In this document: positions 53,762 to 62,594 of the stretch, one piece after another
Layout of the letters: the number at the start of each line of letters is the position of its first letter
Numbering within the stretch: the first letter of the stretch is position 1
From: Candidatus Aminicenantota bacterium
Lineage (GTDB): Bacteria > Acidobacteriota > Aminicenantia > Aminicenantales > UBA4085
Assembly: GCA_003141555.1 (NCBI GenBank)
Contig: PLMN01000009.1
Span: forward strand, 65,195 to 129,194
Direction of reading: 5' to 3'
Length of the DNA stretch: 64,000 nt
Notes under the pieces: model-generated
The model's database searches: none
Told to the model about the DNA's origin: nothing
What the model saw: only the letters and a program-made list of their open reading frames with translations
Position numbers and translations under genes: made by a program

Positions 53762-55789
53762 ATGAGGTTAGCGAGGGGGGGGGTCTTGGTTGGCCTTCTC
53801 TGCATCACACTCTCCGCGGGGTACTTGGCGAGCCAGACGAAGGACGACAAGGCGGAGGTGGCGCTCCAGGCCGCCATTAAAACAGAAATCGTAGATGGAG
53901 ACTTGAGGGGCGCCATCGAGCAATACAAGAAGATCGCCGCGCAGCCCGGCGCCGGCCGGGCCACGGTTGCGACCGCCCTGCTGCGAATGGGCCAGTGCTA
54001 CGAAAAGCTGGGCGCCGCGGATACGCGAGAAGCTCGCAAGGCGTACGAGCAGGTGGTGCGCGAATACGCCGATCAGGCCGGGATTGTGGCCCAGGCGCGG
54101 GTAAGGCTCGTGGCGCTAAGCGGTCCCGGCGCCGGTGGACTCGTCACCCGCCGGGTTCTCACGGACGCCTCCGGAGTCGGCGGGGTCTTGACCGCGGACG
54201 GCAAATCCATCAGAGGCATGGACTGGGACACGGGTGACGTGGTCCAGTTCGAAGTTGCCGGCGGACAGACGAGGCGGATCACAAATAGGTTACCCTGGAG
54301 CGATAAAGGGAACACCTTCGGTGACCAAGCGTTTTCACGCGACGGAAAACAAATCGCCTACGACTGCGTCGTCCTTTCGGATACGAAGGACTGGGTCCCT
54401 CAGCTGCGGATGAGAAACCTGGATGGTTCGGGTCTTCGCACGCTTTGCGCCGAGAAAGACACGTACATCTATCCCTTGGACTGGTCGCCTGACGCAGGGT
54501 CCATCCTCGCCTATCGCGAGCGCAACAAGGCGAAAGAGCTAACGCTGATCTCGACAGCGGACGGCTCGATGCGCGTCCTGAGGAGTATGACATCGAACTG
54601 GGTCAGTGCCCGTTTCTCGCCCGACGGGCGATTTGTCGCATTCAGTTCCGTGCAAGAGGGCAGCCCACCCCAGGGCGATCTCTTCCTGATGGCCGCCGAT
54701 GGCCGGAATGAGGTCGTTGTCGCCGGGCACCCCGCGAAGGATCAATTGCTTGGATGGACGCCGGGCGGGACGGGCCTTGTCTTCCTCAGCGACCGCTCGG
54801 GGACATGGGACATCTGGACCGTTCCCATCATCGGGGGGAAGCAGCAAGGAGAGCCGGAGCTGCTGAAAGAGAACTTCGGCTATGATGCCGAGGTTCTCGG
54901 CTTTGCCCCCGATGGCTCCTGTTATTACAAGACGGACACCTCTTCAGGTCGCTTCTACAATGGTGAGCTCGACCTTGAAACCGGCAAGGTGCTCGTGTCC
55001 CCCACGCCGGTCACGACGCGATATACCGGCCCGCCGTCGCAGCCGACATGGTCGCCCGACGGCAGGAACCTGGCCTACATTTCTCGCCGGCGTACCGCCG
55101 TTCCCGGAAACAACATCCTTACGATCCGGTCCGGCGCAACCGGGAAAGAGCACTTTCTGTCGCCCCGTCTTCGTTTCGTGAACCAGATCTCCTGGGCGCC
55201 GGACGGCCGGTCCGTCATCGCTCTCGGGATTTCGGAGACGGAATTGGGAATCTTCCGAATTGACGCGGAAACAAGCGAGATCACGAAGTTGGGAGTGCGG
55301 GCGGCGGCCCCCAAGCTCTGCCCGGATGGGAAGACCCTGGTGTTCGTGACGGATGGGCTAAGCATCAGGAAACGCAATATCGAAACCGGCGAGGAATCGG
55401 AAGTTATTAAAGCAGGGCAAATGTCCTACGACCTTTCGCCGGACGGCCGGGAAATCGTGTTCCAGGTGGATGGCGCCGTAAAGACCGCGCCCCTCAACGG
55501 AGGGGAACCGCGGGAGCTATTTCGCGGTTTGGCGAAGTCCTACGGCCTGAGGTGGACGCAGGACGGCCGTTACATCATCGCCCGGGCAGTCGGTACCGCG
55601 AGCAGTGAAATCTGGCGTGTTCGGGCGCAAGGCGGGACGCCGCTGAAGTTGGACCTCTCCGTTCCAAAGCTGCTGTTCTTCGCGCTTCATCCGGACAACC
55701 GCCGCTTTGTGTTCAGCGTCGATGAGGGGTCGAAGAGCGAGCTGTGGGTGATGGAGAACTTCCTGCCGCCGACGAAAATCGTCAAGTAG
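53762..55789 (+). CDS. Exported TPR / TolB-type beta-propeller protein
   Basis: This paralogue of the 51008 gene has a signal peptide, the same TPR-like N-terminal pair (AEVALQAAIKTEIVDGDLRG, MGQCYEKLGAADTREARKAYE) and a TolB/PD40 propeller that ends at ELWVMENFLPPTKIVK. I give the ATG at 53762 (675 residues), just before the signal peptide. The ATG at 53738, which is part of copy A and has GGAG 7 bp upstream, would add 8 residues and cannot be ruled out. Proteins of this layout are common in Acidobacteriota; their role is unknown, perhaps binding of envelope or extracellular ligands. Confidence 0.85.
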   Translation: MRLARGGVLVGLLCITLSAGYLASQTKDDKAEVALQAAIKTEIVDGDLRGAIEQYKKIAAQPGAGRATVATALLRMGQCYEKLGAADTREARKAYEQVVREYADQAGIVAQARVRLVALSGPGAGGLVTRRVLTDASGVGGVLTADGKSIRGMDWDTGDVVQFEVAGGQTRRITNRLPWSDKGNTFGDQAFSRDGKQIAYDCVVLSDTKDWVPQLRMRNLDGSGLRTLCAEKDTYIYPLDWSPDAGSILAYRERNKAKELTLISTADGSMRVLRSMTSNWVSARFSPDGRFVAFSSVQEGSPPQGDLFLMAADGRNEVVVAGHPAKDQLLGWTPGGTGLVFLSDRSGTWDIWTVPIIGGKQQGEPELLKENFGYDAEVLGFAPDGSCYYKTDTSSGRFYNGELDLETGKVLVSPTPVTTRYTGPPSQPTWSPDGRNLAYISRRRTAVPGNNILTIRSGATGKEHFLSPRLRFVNQISWAPDGRSVIALGISETELGIFRIDAETSEITKLGVRAAAPKLCPDGKTLVFVTDGLSIRKRNIETGEESEVIKAGQMSYDLSPDGREIVFQVDGAVKTAPLNGGEPRELFRGLAKSYGLRWTQDGRYIIARAVGTASSEIWRVRAQGGTPLKLDLSVPKLLFFALHPDNRRFVFSVDEGSKSELWVMENFLPPTKIVK

Positions 55790-55876
55790 GACATAACCAA
55801 GCCCTTCCGCCCGGGCGAGCTGCGCGAGCCCATCAAGATGGCGTTACGCAGGATGGAAGACCGTTTCGCCGGCTGA
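55790..55876 (+). pseudogene. Remnant of a second OmpR-type response regulator
   Basis: The 28 codons directly after the propeller stop read DITKPFRPGELREPIKMALR, then RMEDRFAG and TGA. The first part matches the end of the receiver domain of the 50310 regulator (VTKPFSPRELRARIKAALRR), and the last residues match its C-terminus (YRFDG). The winged helix between them is gone, but the frame is kept. No start remains. Confidence 0.65.
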
Positions 55877-55934
55877 ATAAAACACAATCCTGACAATAGC
55901 GCGGATAATACCCTGACAATGGAGCCGTAATATG
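55874..55934 (+). promoter_or_regulatory. CCTGACA direct-repeat element, copy B
   Basis: CCTGACA occurs at 55889 and 55912, 23 bp apart, with GATAAT between them and GGAG plus ATG (55932) after the second repeat. The element begins at the stop codon of the response-regulator remnant (TGAATAAAACAC). It is nearly identical to copy A over about 55 bp. Confidence 0.65.
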
Positions 55935-56015
55935 AGGGCAGGGGAAAATCCAGAAGGACATAAGGAGAAAAAAATGGGAAAAGAAAACGATCATCGCGAT
56001 TCTAAAGGAGGAGTT

Positions 56016-56927
56016 ATGACCAAACACCGCACTTTGAAGGCCGTTGGATTCTTCGTCGTCTTGGTCGCCGTTCTGGCATTCTTAGCCCTTCCTAAAAGCC
56101 AGGCCGGTGCTGCAAAACCTATCAGGTGGCAGGCAACTATCTTGCCTGGCGGGAATTTGATAGGGTCTGGACCATTCGTCGGTGGCCAGGATCAGGTGAA
56201 TATCAACAATGGAGTGGGAACAAACAGCACCCCATGCAGTGCTACCGGAACCTCTGGCGCTTACTCTTACCTTGAGCTGCAGGTCTTCAATCCGAGTTTG
56301 CTGTTCAACATAGGTGGCTTTTTAAATTCGGGTAATCCTGCTCCTGCTTCTTACGGATTTCCAAATACCGACACCGCCTGGCCGAATTGCATCGCAAGTT
56401 TCTTAAACGCTTATCCTCAGCCAACCGCAGACTATCCGCATATCATCTTGAGATTCACGACATGTGGATGCGCTAACTCTATCACGGATTTAATGGCAAT
56501 GAAGGATGGCGACATTCTCCCGGTCCACATGGAGCTCCTGTTCTTTTCTCATATCTGGGGTTGCCCGCCAAGCTCTCCATATACCCAAGAAACGTTTCTC
56601 AATCTCGAGATGCATGCTCATGGGTATAAGGGAAGCATTCCTGCTGATATTAACGGTAGCACTTATGATGTTTACATCAAGAAAGTTGGCAACACATGGA
56701 CAGCCTATGTGGATACAGTCTTCAATAATCCGACTTACCAGAAGTCCCTTGCTGATTACACTTCAGCTGACTGGCCCTTGACAATTAGCGATAATATCGT
56801 TGGACAATATGCCACGTGCGAGCAGGTCCCAGCAGCGAAGGGCAAAAAAGCGACCTGGACCACGACATATCATTACCCCTGGGCAAAAACACATTTGAAT
56901 TTCCAGATCGCATTTACGAAATCTTGA
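56016..56927 (+). CDS. Exported protein of unknown function, low-GC gene
   Basis: I start this 303-residue protein at the ATG at 56016 behind AAAGGAGGAG; an upstream ATG at 55932 in copy B would add 28 charged residues before the signal peptide. A signal peptide (GFFVVLVAVLAFLALPKSQAGA) is followed by a beta-rich, Asn/Ser/Thr/Pro/Tyr-rich mature part with about seven Cys (CSATG, WPNCIAS, TTCGCANS, WGCPPSS, YATCEQ), which could form disulfides. I do not recognise the family. Codon use is much more AT-rich than in neighbours, a sign of acquisition. A strong terminator-like hairpin follows. Confidence 0.75.
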   Translation: MTKHRTLKAVGFFVVLVAVLAFLALPKSQAGAAKPIRWQATILPGGNLIGSGPFVGGQDQVNINNGVGTNSTPCSATGTSGAYSYLELQVFNPSLLFNIGGFLNSGNPAPASYGFPNTDTAWPNCIASFLNAYPQPTADYPHIILRFTTCGCANSITDLMAMKDGDILPVHMELLFFSHIWGCPPSSPYTQETFLNLEMHAHGYKGSIPADINGSTYDVYIKKVGNTWTAYVDTVFNNPTYQKSLADYTSADWPLTISDNIVGQYATCEQVPAAKGKKATWTTTYHYPWAKTHLNFQIAFTKS

Positions 56928-56942
56928 CGCGAACGGTACGGA

Positions 56943-56975
56943 TCGAGTCCGGAGGCGGGGGGCCTCCGGACTCGG
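56943..56975 (+). terminator. Strong hairpin after the 56016-56927 gene
   Basis: CGAGTCCGGAGGC and GCCTCCGGACTCG form a perfect 13-bp stem around five G residues (56944-56956 with 56962-56974). Only GGTTTGCC follows, so the T-run is weak. It may act as a terminator or as an mRNA-stabilising end. Confidence 0.6.
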
Positions 56976-57422
56976 TTTGCCTGGGTCTTCGAATTGGCCA
57001 AAATCTTGAGAACCTCTAACATCTTTTTTCGCGGCCTCGAGAAGATCTAAAAAGCCGGGGCCGGACGACCTGAAAATCGCCTGGAAGATGCAAGACACTC
57101 GCCCTCCTCATTCAATTGTGGCGGGCCAGGGGTGACGGCACGCTGGATCTGGCGATTAAAATAACTACCGAAAGAATCCTGGCGGCCGTTCAGAATATCT
57201 TGAAGTGAAAGAAAAGTCCCTGACGAGGACGGAAGGCTTAGTTCTGTATGAAAGCGCGACGCGGCCCGGCATCGGCCGGGCCGCGTTCGCGACCGCCCTC
57301 TTCCCCCCTGCGGGCGGTTCCCGCCTTTTCTGGTTCCGAGAAGTTCGTTAACACCTTAATTCTCGCCTTCATGTTACGACCCTCGTGTCAGGTTCTTATC
57401 GCTCTCTTGTCAGGATTTGGCT
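56976..57422. other. Degenerate intergenic stretch with gene remnants
   Basis: No intact gene is seen in these 447 bp. The plus-strand frame from about 57122 reads RGDGTLDLAIKITTERILAA and ends VQNILK-stop (TGA about 57206), a possible gene tail that I cannot name. A remnant of a TolB-type gene lies at 57247-57303 and element copy D at 57370-57428. On the minus strand copy D leads into a 44-codon ORF (57372 to 57238), MKARIKVLTNFSEPEKAGT at its start, which is probably not a real gene. Confidence 0.5.
57247..57303 (+). pseudogene. Remnant of a third TolB-type gene N-terminal region
   Basis: The frame reads YESATRPGIGRAAFATALF, which matches YKKIAAQPGAGRATVATALL in the TPR-like part of the 53762 protein; the DNA is also close (GGCCGGGCC followed by GCGACCGCCCT in both). 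The rest of the gene is missing. The GC-rich inverted repeat here comes from this coding sequence. Confidence 0.5.
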
Positions 57423-57428
57423 TTATTT
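57370..57428 (-). promoter_or_regulatory. CCTGACA direct-repeat element, copy D (inverted)
   Basis: On the minus strand CCTGACA occurs at 57414-57408 and again at 57392-57386, 22 bp apart, followed by GAGGG and an ATG 7 bp later (57372). It begins at the stop codon of the pseudogene next door (AAATAAAGCCAAATCC), just as copies A and B begin at stop codons. It no longer precedes an obvious intact gene. Confidence 0.6.
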
Positions 57429-58512
57429 CGCGAACGACACGCGGATCTTGAAGGCCCCGCGCGGCGTTGAGAGGCTCAGCGTTTCCCCGGAGAAGGTCGT
57501 CACGGCCGACCCGTTGACCTCTACGGCCCGGATGGGCTTCCCGTCCGGATGCCGAAACCGGATCATCATGTTGCGCGGCGATCTTCGGGCCGGGGCCGTC
57601 ACCTCGGCCAGAATCTCTCCCTTTTCGGCGCGCGATTCATAGGAAAAAGAAACTGGCCCGAACTTTGTCGGCGCACCGCTCACCTCGATCCTGTTCGCCG
57701 CCTTGAGCCAAGGCCTTGGCACGGCCTGGCCTATCCAGAGGTCGTCCCCATCCTCGCGGAGGAGCATCATCCTGAGGAGCCGGAGCTGTTGCGTGCACGA
57801 GTAAAGATGAGGGAGCGTCGACTCGTTGTCCCCGGTCACGTGGTGGGTCACCTCGACCCCCGAGAAGGTCTCCCGGGACATGCCATAGGCCAGGGAGCCG
57901 TAGAAGCCGAGGATGACCGGCTTCACCCGGTCGAGCTTGAGCGAATCAAGCCAGTAGCCGTAGGTGTAGGCGTGGTCGATGCCGCCGTCGAATTCGCTCA
58001 TCCCAAGGCGCAGACCACCCCGATTTTCCATGAAATCCATGACCATCGCCGCCCGCGCGTCGGCCGCCGGCAGGAATTCGCTCTCCAGCATGCAGCTGGC
58101 GATGAGGCCGTAACATCCCCCGCTCCGGTATTTAGAGTCCTTCAGAATCCGGTGCGTCTCGGGCTCCATCGGGAGGACCTTCCGTCCGTCGAGGACGAAG
58201 GCCGCAGCGTACTCCTTCTCCGGAATCTCCCGGAATGCCGCATTTTTCAGATCGAACGGGACCTTGAGGAATATTTTCGCCGGGCGGTTCTCGGCGGCTT
58301 TAATCTCCCAGCTCTTTTCTGAATTCGCCCCGATCGGAGGCGTGACGCGGAATCGCGCGTCGATCGACCGGCCCTGGGGGCCGTCGGCTTTCGCTTCGAG
58401 CGCGACATACGCCCAGAGCTCGGCCTCCGGGCTCAAGGATCCCTATCGCGGCGATCCCGGCGATGGCGACAACAGCCTTCACGGGTGCGGTTCCATGGTG
58501 GGTGATCTTCAC
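57423..58512 (-). pseudogene. Glycosidase-like gene, truncated and frameshifted
   Basis: A GTG at 58512, preceded by AAAGGA, opens a frame with a signal-like start (VKITHHGTAPVKAVVAIAG). Near 58436-58440 homology continues in another frame (SPEAELWAYVALEAKADG) after an in-frame TAG, so a frameshift is needed to join them. The remaining 337 residues look like the last third of an (alpha/alpha)-barrel glycosidase-like protein: FYGSLAYGMSRETFSGVEV, LRLLRMMLLREDGDDLWIG and a C-terminal beta domain with PDGKPIRAVEVNGSAV. The bulk of the barrel is absent. Element copy D starts at its stop codon. Confidence 0.6.
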
Positions 58513-58603
58513 GTTCGAATCCTTTCGCCCGGTTCCCCCGGCGACCTTATTCACAGCGGATTGCCGAAAGCCCGTCAATCGAATCCGAACCTCAACGAAA
58601 TTC

Positions 58604-58630
58604 TTTACACATCACGACTCCGCGTATTAA
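58604..58630 (+). promoter_or_regulatory. Weak candidate promoter of the PfkB kinase gene
   Basis: TTTACA (58604-58609) and TATTAA (58625-58630) are 15 bp apart, shorter than ideal. It lies in the only AT-rich part of the 58513-58702 gap. Confidence 0.3.
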
Positions 58631-58702
58631 ATTGACGTTCGGATCATGACGGGATCACCCGGATCGCGGGAGAAATGAAAAGGTCTCGACAGAGAGGCTC
58701 AC

Positions 58703-59623
58703 ATGTCGATCGTATGCATCGGACAGCTCGTCGCGGACATCGTCGTCCGGCCCATCGAGAAGCTCCCCTACCCCGGCCGGACGGAGGCGGTTGAGGACCT
58801 GGACCTCCTTTCGGGAGGGTGCGCGGCCAACACGGCGGCGGTCCTGGCCAAGCTCGGCGCGGAGGCGAGCCTGGTCGCGCTCATCGGCCGGGATGCCTTC
58901 GGCGACGCGGCTCTCGCCGATCTCAAGCGGGCCGGCGTCGACGTCGAAGCCGTGAGGCGGGAGGCTGCCTGGCCGACGTCCGTGTCCATCGTCATGATCG
59001 ATCCCAAAGGCGAGCGATCCTTCTTTTATCGGTCCGGCGGGTGCGAACAGCTGACCGGCGATCACGTGCCCGATGCCGTCCTGAAGCGGGCCGAGATCGT
59101 CCACATCGGCGGGGCGATGAAGCTCCTGAAGCTCGACCTGGAAAAGCTCGCGAGCCGGGCGAAATCCTTCGGCTGCCTCACCTCGCTCGACACGGATTGG
59201 GATGTCTACGGCAACTGGATGAAGGTCCTCCAGGGCGCGCTCCCGAACATCGATTACCTCTTCACCAACGAGGAAGAGGCCGCCGTGCTGAGCGGGAAAG
59301 ACGATCCGCGAGAGGCGGCGAAGGAATTGCGGGGGCGCGGCCCCAAGGTCGTGGCGGTCAAGCGCGGGGAGCGGGGCGCCATCCTGGCCACGGGGGACGG
59401 CATCTCGGATTTCCCGGCCTATCGCGTCGCGGTCAAGGACACGACCTGCGCCGGCGACGCCTTCGCGGCGGGGTTCCTGCGGGGCGTCAGCCTGGGTCGG
59501 CCCCTCGACGAATCGGCCCGCCTGGGCAATGCGGCCGGGGCCCTATGCACGACCCGGGTCAGCCACCGGGGGATTGCCTCGTTCGAGCAAGTGCGGCGGC
59601 TGGTCGACGAACAGGCCCCGTGA
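58703..59623 (+). CDS. PfkB family carbohydrate kinase
   Basis: The 306-residue cytosolic protein has both PfkB signatures: GGCAANTAAVLAKLGAE near the N-terminus and DTTCAGDAFAAGFLRG near the C-terminus, with the catalytic Asp in GDAF. The substrate (ribose, fructose, adenosine-like or a keto-deoxy sugar) cannot be set from sequence alone. Neighbouring ThuA-like and MFS genes suggest a sugar-utilisation locus. AGAGAGG precedes the ATG. It is more distant from the ribokinase at 19552 than the two signatures alone suggest. Confidence 0.88.
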   Translation: MSIVCIGQLVADIVVRPIEKLPYPGRTEAVEDLDLLSGGCAANTAAVLAKLGAEASLVALIGRDAFGDAALADLKRAGVDVEAVRREAAWPTSVSIVMIDPKGERSFFYRSGGCEQLTGDHVPDAVLKRAEIVHIGGAMKLLKLDLEKLASRAKSFGCLTSLDTDWDVYGNWMKVLQGALPNIDYLFTNEEEAAVLSGKDDPREAAKELRGRGPKVVAVKRGERGAILATGDGISDFPAYRVAVKDTTCAGDAFAAGFLRGVSLGRPLDESARLGNAAGALCTTRVSHRGIASFEQVRRLVDEQAP

Positions 59624-59669
59624 CGACGCGCAGGCCGGTCCCGGCCGTCCCGGCGCTTCTCAGCCCTCC

Positions 59670-60446
59670 TCACTTGCGATGAAGTGATTCATCGACCTCA
59701 TGTTTGGCGGCGATGGGGCTCAGGGGCGGCTCGATGCGACGGCCCTCTCCGAAATACGGCGAGCCGCTCGGCGCGGCCCAGCGCGCGGCATTGGCGATGA
59801 TCCTTCGCACCCTGGAATCGTGATAGATGGGAAAAGTCTCGTGGCCCGGGCCGAAGTAGAAGATCTTTCCCTTTCCGCGGCGGAACGTGCAGCCCGAGCG
59901 GAACACCTCTCCCCCTTCGTACCAGCTGAGGAAGATGATCTCGGCCGGCTGGGGGATGTCGAAGAATTCCCCGTACATCTCGGTGTGCGGCAGCTCGAAG
60001 AATTCGCCCTCGAGCCCGTCGGCGATGGGGTGGGAGGGATCGATCGTCCAGATCCTCTCCTTTTCGGCGGCCTCGCGCCAGCGGAGCATGCAGCTCGTCC
60101 CCATCAGGCGGCGAAAGATCTTGGAAGCATGGGCCGAATGAAGCACCAGGAGTCCCATCCCTTCCAGCACGCGTTGGTGGACCCGGTCGACGACGGCCTC
60201 GCTCACCCGGTCGTGAGCTGCATGTCCCCACCAGGTGAGAACGTCGGTCTGGGAGAGGACGTCAGGGGATAAGCCGTGCTCGGGCTGGTCGAGCGTGGCC
60301 GTGCGGACATCCACCGCCCCGCCGAGCTGCTCCCTCAGCGCTTCGGCGAGAACCGCGTGAATCCCCCGGGGATAGATCTCCATAGGCCGGGCGGCGGTCC
60401 GCTCGTGGATGAATTCATTCCAGACGGTGACATGGAGACGTTTCAT
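59670..60446 (-). CDS. ThuA-like domain protein
   Basis: The 258-residue protein starts with the ATG at 60446 (MKRLHVTVWNEF); the open frame upstream is not coding. It has the class-I glutamine-amidotransferase-like fold of the ThuA family, with VTVWNEFIHE, DVLTWWGHAAHD, LLVLHSAHASKIFRRLMG and YFGPGHETFPIYHD. ThuA proteins take part in trehalose and related disaccharide use, probably in sugar oxidation steps. It is divergent from the MFS transporter gene, with which it may share regulation. Confidence 0.88.
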   Translation of the reverse strand: MKRLHVTVWNEFIHERTAARPMEIYPRGIHAVLAEALREQLGGAVDVRTATLDQPEHGLSPDVLSQTDVLTWWGHAAHDRVSEAVVDRVHQRVLEGMGLLVLHSAHASKIFRRLMGTSCMLRWREAAEKERIWTIDPSHPIADGLEGEFFELPHTEMYGEFFDIPQPAEIIFLSWYEGGEVFRSGCTFRRGKGKIFYFGPGHETFPIYHDSRVRRIIANAARWAAPSGSPYFGEGRRIEPPLSPIAAKHEVDESLHRK

Positions 60447-60586
60447 GACCCTTCGTTCGCGTGGGCGGCGCGTCCAGAAAATAACGCCGTTCGGCGGGGA
60501 AGTCAAGGATTGACAGGATGGAAGCAAGTGAGATAAAAACACAAAAGGGCCTTCAGGCTATCCCGGGAAACAAGGGAGAAAAGACG

Positions 60587-61765
60587 ATGAAGAAAATGAC
60601 GGCCGTCGCGGCGCTCATGTCCGTATTTTCGCTTGCCATCTGTTTCATCATCCTCGGCACCATCTCGCTCGAGCTCATGAAATCCCTGAATATCGACGAG
60701 GGCCGATTCGGGTCCCTGGTCATGGGCCTGTTCCTGACGAGCTGCATCGTCCAGCTCATCATCGGCCCTTCGGTCGATAAATTCGGCTACAAGCCGGTGG
60801 CGATCATCGGCTTCCTGGTGACCAGCGGCAGCTTGTTCCTCCTGGCCTTCGCGGCGAGCTATTCCCTCGTTATGCTGGCTTGCATTCTGCTTGGGATCGG
60901 GGCCATGAGCTTGAACACCGTAGGCAACACGCTTCTCCCCGTGGTGCTGTTCAACGGCCAGGATCCGGCCCGGGCCAGCAACCTGGGCAATGCCTTTTTT
61001 GGGCTGGGCTATGTTCTGACGCCCCTGCTGTTCCTCTTCTTCCGCGAGACCCTGGGCCTGAGCTACAGCGTCTCTCTGTCCATTTTTGCGGCGCTCATGT
61101 TGATCTTCCTGCTCTTCGCCCTCGCCACGAGCTTCCCCCGGGTGGCGACCGGCTACAAATTCTCGATGGCCGTCAAGCTCCTGGGCAAGGCGGCGGTGCT
61201 GGTGGCCGCCTTGGCCCTGTTCTGCTACATGGCCCTGGAAATCACCATGGCGACCTGGATCAAGCCCCTCATGACCGAGCTGTTCACCAAGGCCCAGAAC
61301 GGCCATCCGGCCAACAACGCCGCCCTGGCCCTCAGCGTTTTCGGCGTCGCGATGATGATCGGCCGGTTCCTGGCTTCGACCATGAAGAATTTGACCACCA
61401 AGGGCGGCATGGTCTTGACGCTCATGTCGTTCCTGTCCATCCTGGCGATCGGGGCGATGATCCTGACCCAGAGCCCGGTGCTGGCCATCGCCGCCGTCGT
61501 CATTACGGGCCTGGCGTTCGCGCCGATCTTCCCGACGATCACGGGCGTGACTTTCGCCAAATTCACCCCGAATCTCTACGGCAGCATCTTCGGGATCATT
61601 TTCGCCCTCGGGTTGCTCGGCGGGACGTTCGTGCCCAAGATCATCGGCAACGTGAGCGTGGGACGGTCGGTCCAGGGAAGCCTGGTCATCGCCGCAGTGA
61701 TGGCCGGCATCCTGTTCGTCATTTCCCTGTTCATCACGAAGGTCGGCCGGCCGGCCAAGTCCTGA
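60587..61765 (+). CDS. MFS transporter
   Basis: I start this 392-residue protein at the ATG at 60587 (MKKMTAVAAL) behind GGGAG; the upstream ATG at 60518 would add 23 polar residues. It has twelve predicted membrane segments. The loop after helix 2 (IGPSVDKFGYKPVAIIG) is the MFS signature region. The overall pattern is like the fucose/hexose facilitator group (FucP-like). Position next to ThuA and PfkB genes suggests a sugar substrate, but no specificity residues can be read. Confidence 0.87.
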   Translation: MKKMTAVAALMSVFSLAICFIILGTISLELMKSLNIDEGRFGSLVMGLFLTSCIVQLIIGPSVDKFGYKPVAIIGFLVTSGSLFLLAFAASYSLVMLACILLGIGAMSLNTVGNTLLPVVLFNGQDPARASNLGNAFFGLGYVLTPLLFLFFRETLGLSYSVSLSIFAALMLIFLLFALATSFPRVATGYKFSMAVKLLGKAAVLVAALALFCYMALEITMATWIKPLMTELFTKAQNGHPANNAALALSVFGVAMMIGRFLASTMKNLTTKGGMVLTLMSFLSILAIGAMILTQSPVLAIAAVVITGLAFAPIFPTITGVTFAKFTPNLYGSIFGIIFALGLLGGTFVPKIIGNVSVGRSVQGSLVIAAVMAGILFVISLFITKVGRPAKS

Positions 61766-61819
61766 CGACGGAACATCCAAGGAATCAAAAATCATTTCAA
61801 AATGTCGGAGGAGGAATCC

Positions 61820-62575
61820 GTGTTCAGATATGGCCGAATAGGGTTGGTTTTATTGCTGTTCGCCGCCGCGAGCGCGCAGGCGTTCACGGTCGACGAGCTC
61901 ATTGCCAGGAACGTCAAAGCGCGGGGGGGCCTGGAAAAGATACGCGCCATCCAATCCCTGCGCACAAGCGGCAGGATGTTCGTCGGGGACGGCGGTTCCT
62001 CCCTCGAGCTGACCTATGCCCAGATGATCAAGCGCCCCGGATTGATCCGGCAGGAGGCCGGCATGCAGGGGCTCACCTCGGTGAGCGCCTACGACGGCGC
62101 CGTGGGGTGGCAGATCCAGCCGTTCGGGGGGCGCCTCGACCCGGAAAAGCTGTCCGCCGACGATCTCAAGGGCTACAAGCTTCTTGCTGATCTGGACGGG
62201 CCGCTGGTCGACTATGAGACCAAAGGCCACAAGGTGGAATACCTGGGCACCGAAGATGTGGACGGCACCGACGCCCACAAGCTCAGGGTCACGCTCAAGG
62301 ACGGGGATGTCGTCTTCATCTACCTCGATCCGGATTACTTCCTTCAGATCCGGATGATCGTCCAATTCAAGATCCGCGGCACCGAATTCGTGGAGGAGGA
62401 TGATCTGGGCAACTACGAGCGGGTCGACGGGGTGATGTTGCCCTTCTCGATCGAGTCCGGCCCCAAAGGCCAAGCCAAGACCACGAAGATCACCATCGAA
62501 AAGGCCGAAATCAACGGGGCGATGGACGCGAAGCTCTTCCATTATCCGGCGCCGCCGGCGGCCGCGGGCAAGTAG
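61820..62575 (+). CDS. Exported outer-membrane lipoprotein-sorting-like protein (LolA-like fold)
   Basis: I prefer a GTG start at 61820 because GGAGG lies 5 bp before it; the ATG at 61802 has no ribosome site and would place the GGAGG inside the gene. The 251-residue product has a signal peptide (IGLVLLLFAAASAQA) and a LolA-like half-barrel: VDELIARNVKARGGLEKIRA, RPGLIRQEAGMQG, VFIYLDPDYFLQIRMI and LGNYERVDGVMLPFSIES. Such proteins carry lipids or lipoproteins across the periplasm or act as sensors of them. It may be co-transcribed with the BNR gene 19 bp downstream. Confidence 0.8.
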   Translation: MFRYGRIGLVLLLFAAASAQAFTVDELIARNVKARGGLEKIRAIQSLRTSGRMFVGDGGSSLELTYAQMIKRPGLIRQEAGMQGLTSVSAYDGAVGWQIQPFGGRLDPEKLSADDLKGYKLLADLDGPLVDYETKGHKVEYLGTEDVDGTDAHKLRVTLKDGDVVFIYLDPDYFLQIRMIVQFKIRGTEFVEEDDLGNYERVDGVMLPFSIESGPKGQAKTTKITIEKAEINGAMDAKLFHYPAPPAAAGK

Positions 62576-62594
62576 ACGCCCGGAGGGAATCCGC

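Noticed and set aside
57256-57292. Long GC-rich perfect inverted repeat as terminator or structured RNA
   Set aside because: It has no T-run and is explained by coding sequence shared with the propeller gene (GGCCGGGCC region).
57238-57372. 44-codon minus-strand ORF behind element copy D
   Set aside because: It overlaps the propeller remnant on the other strand, has a charged low-complexity sequence after the first 15 residues and no recognisable family.
53687-57428. CRISPR or insertion-sequence explanation for the repeated elements
   Set aside because: Copies are few, far apart, tied to gene starts and lack spacers, terminal inverted repeats or transposase genes.
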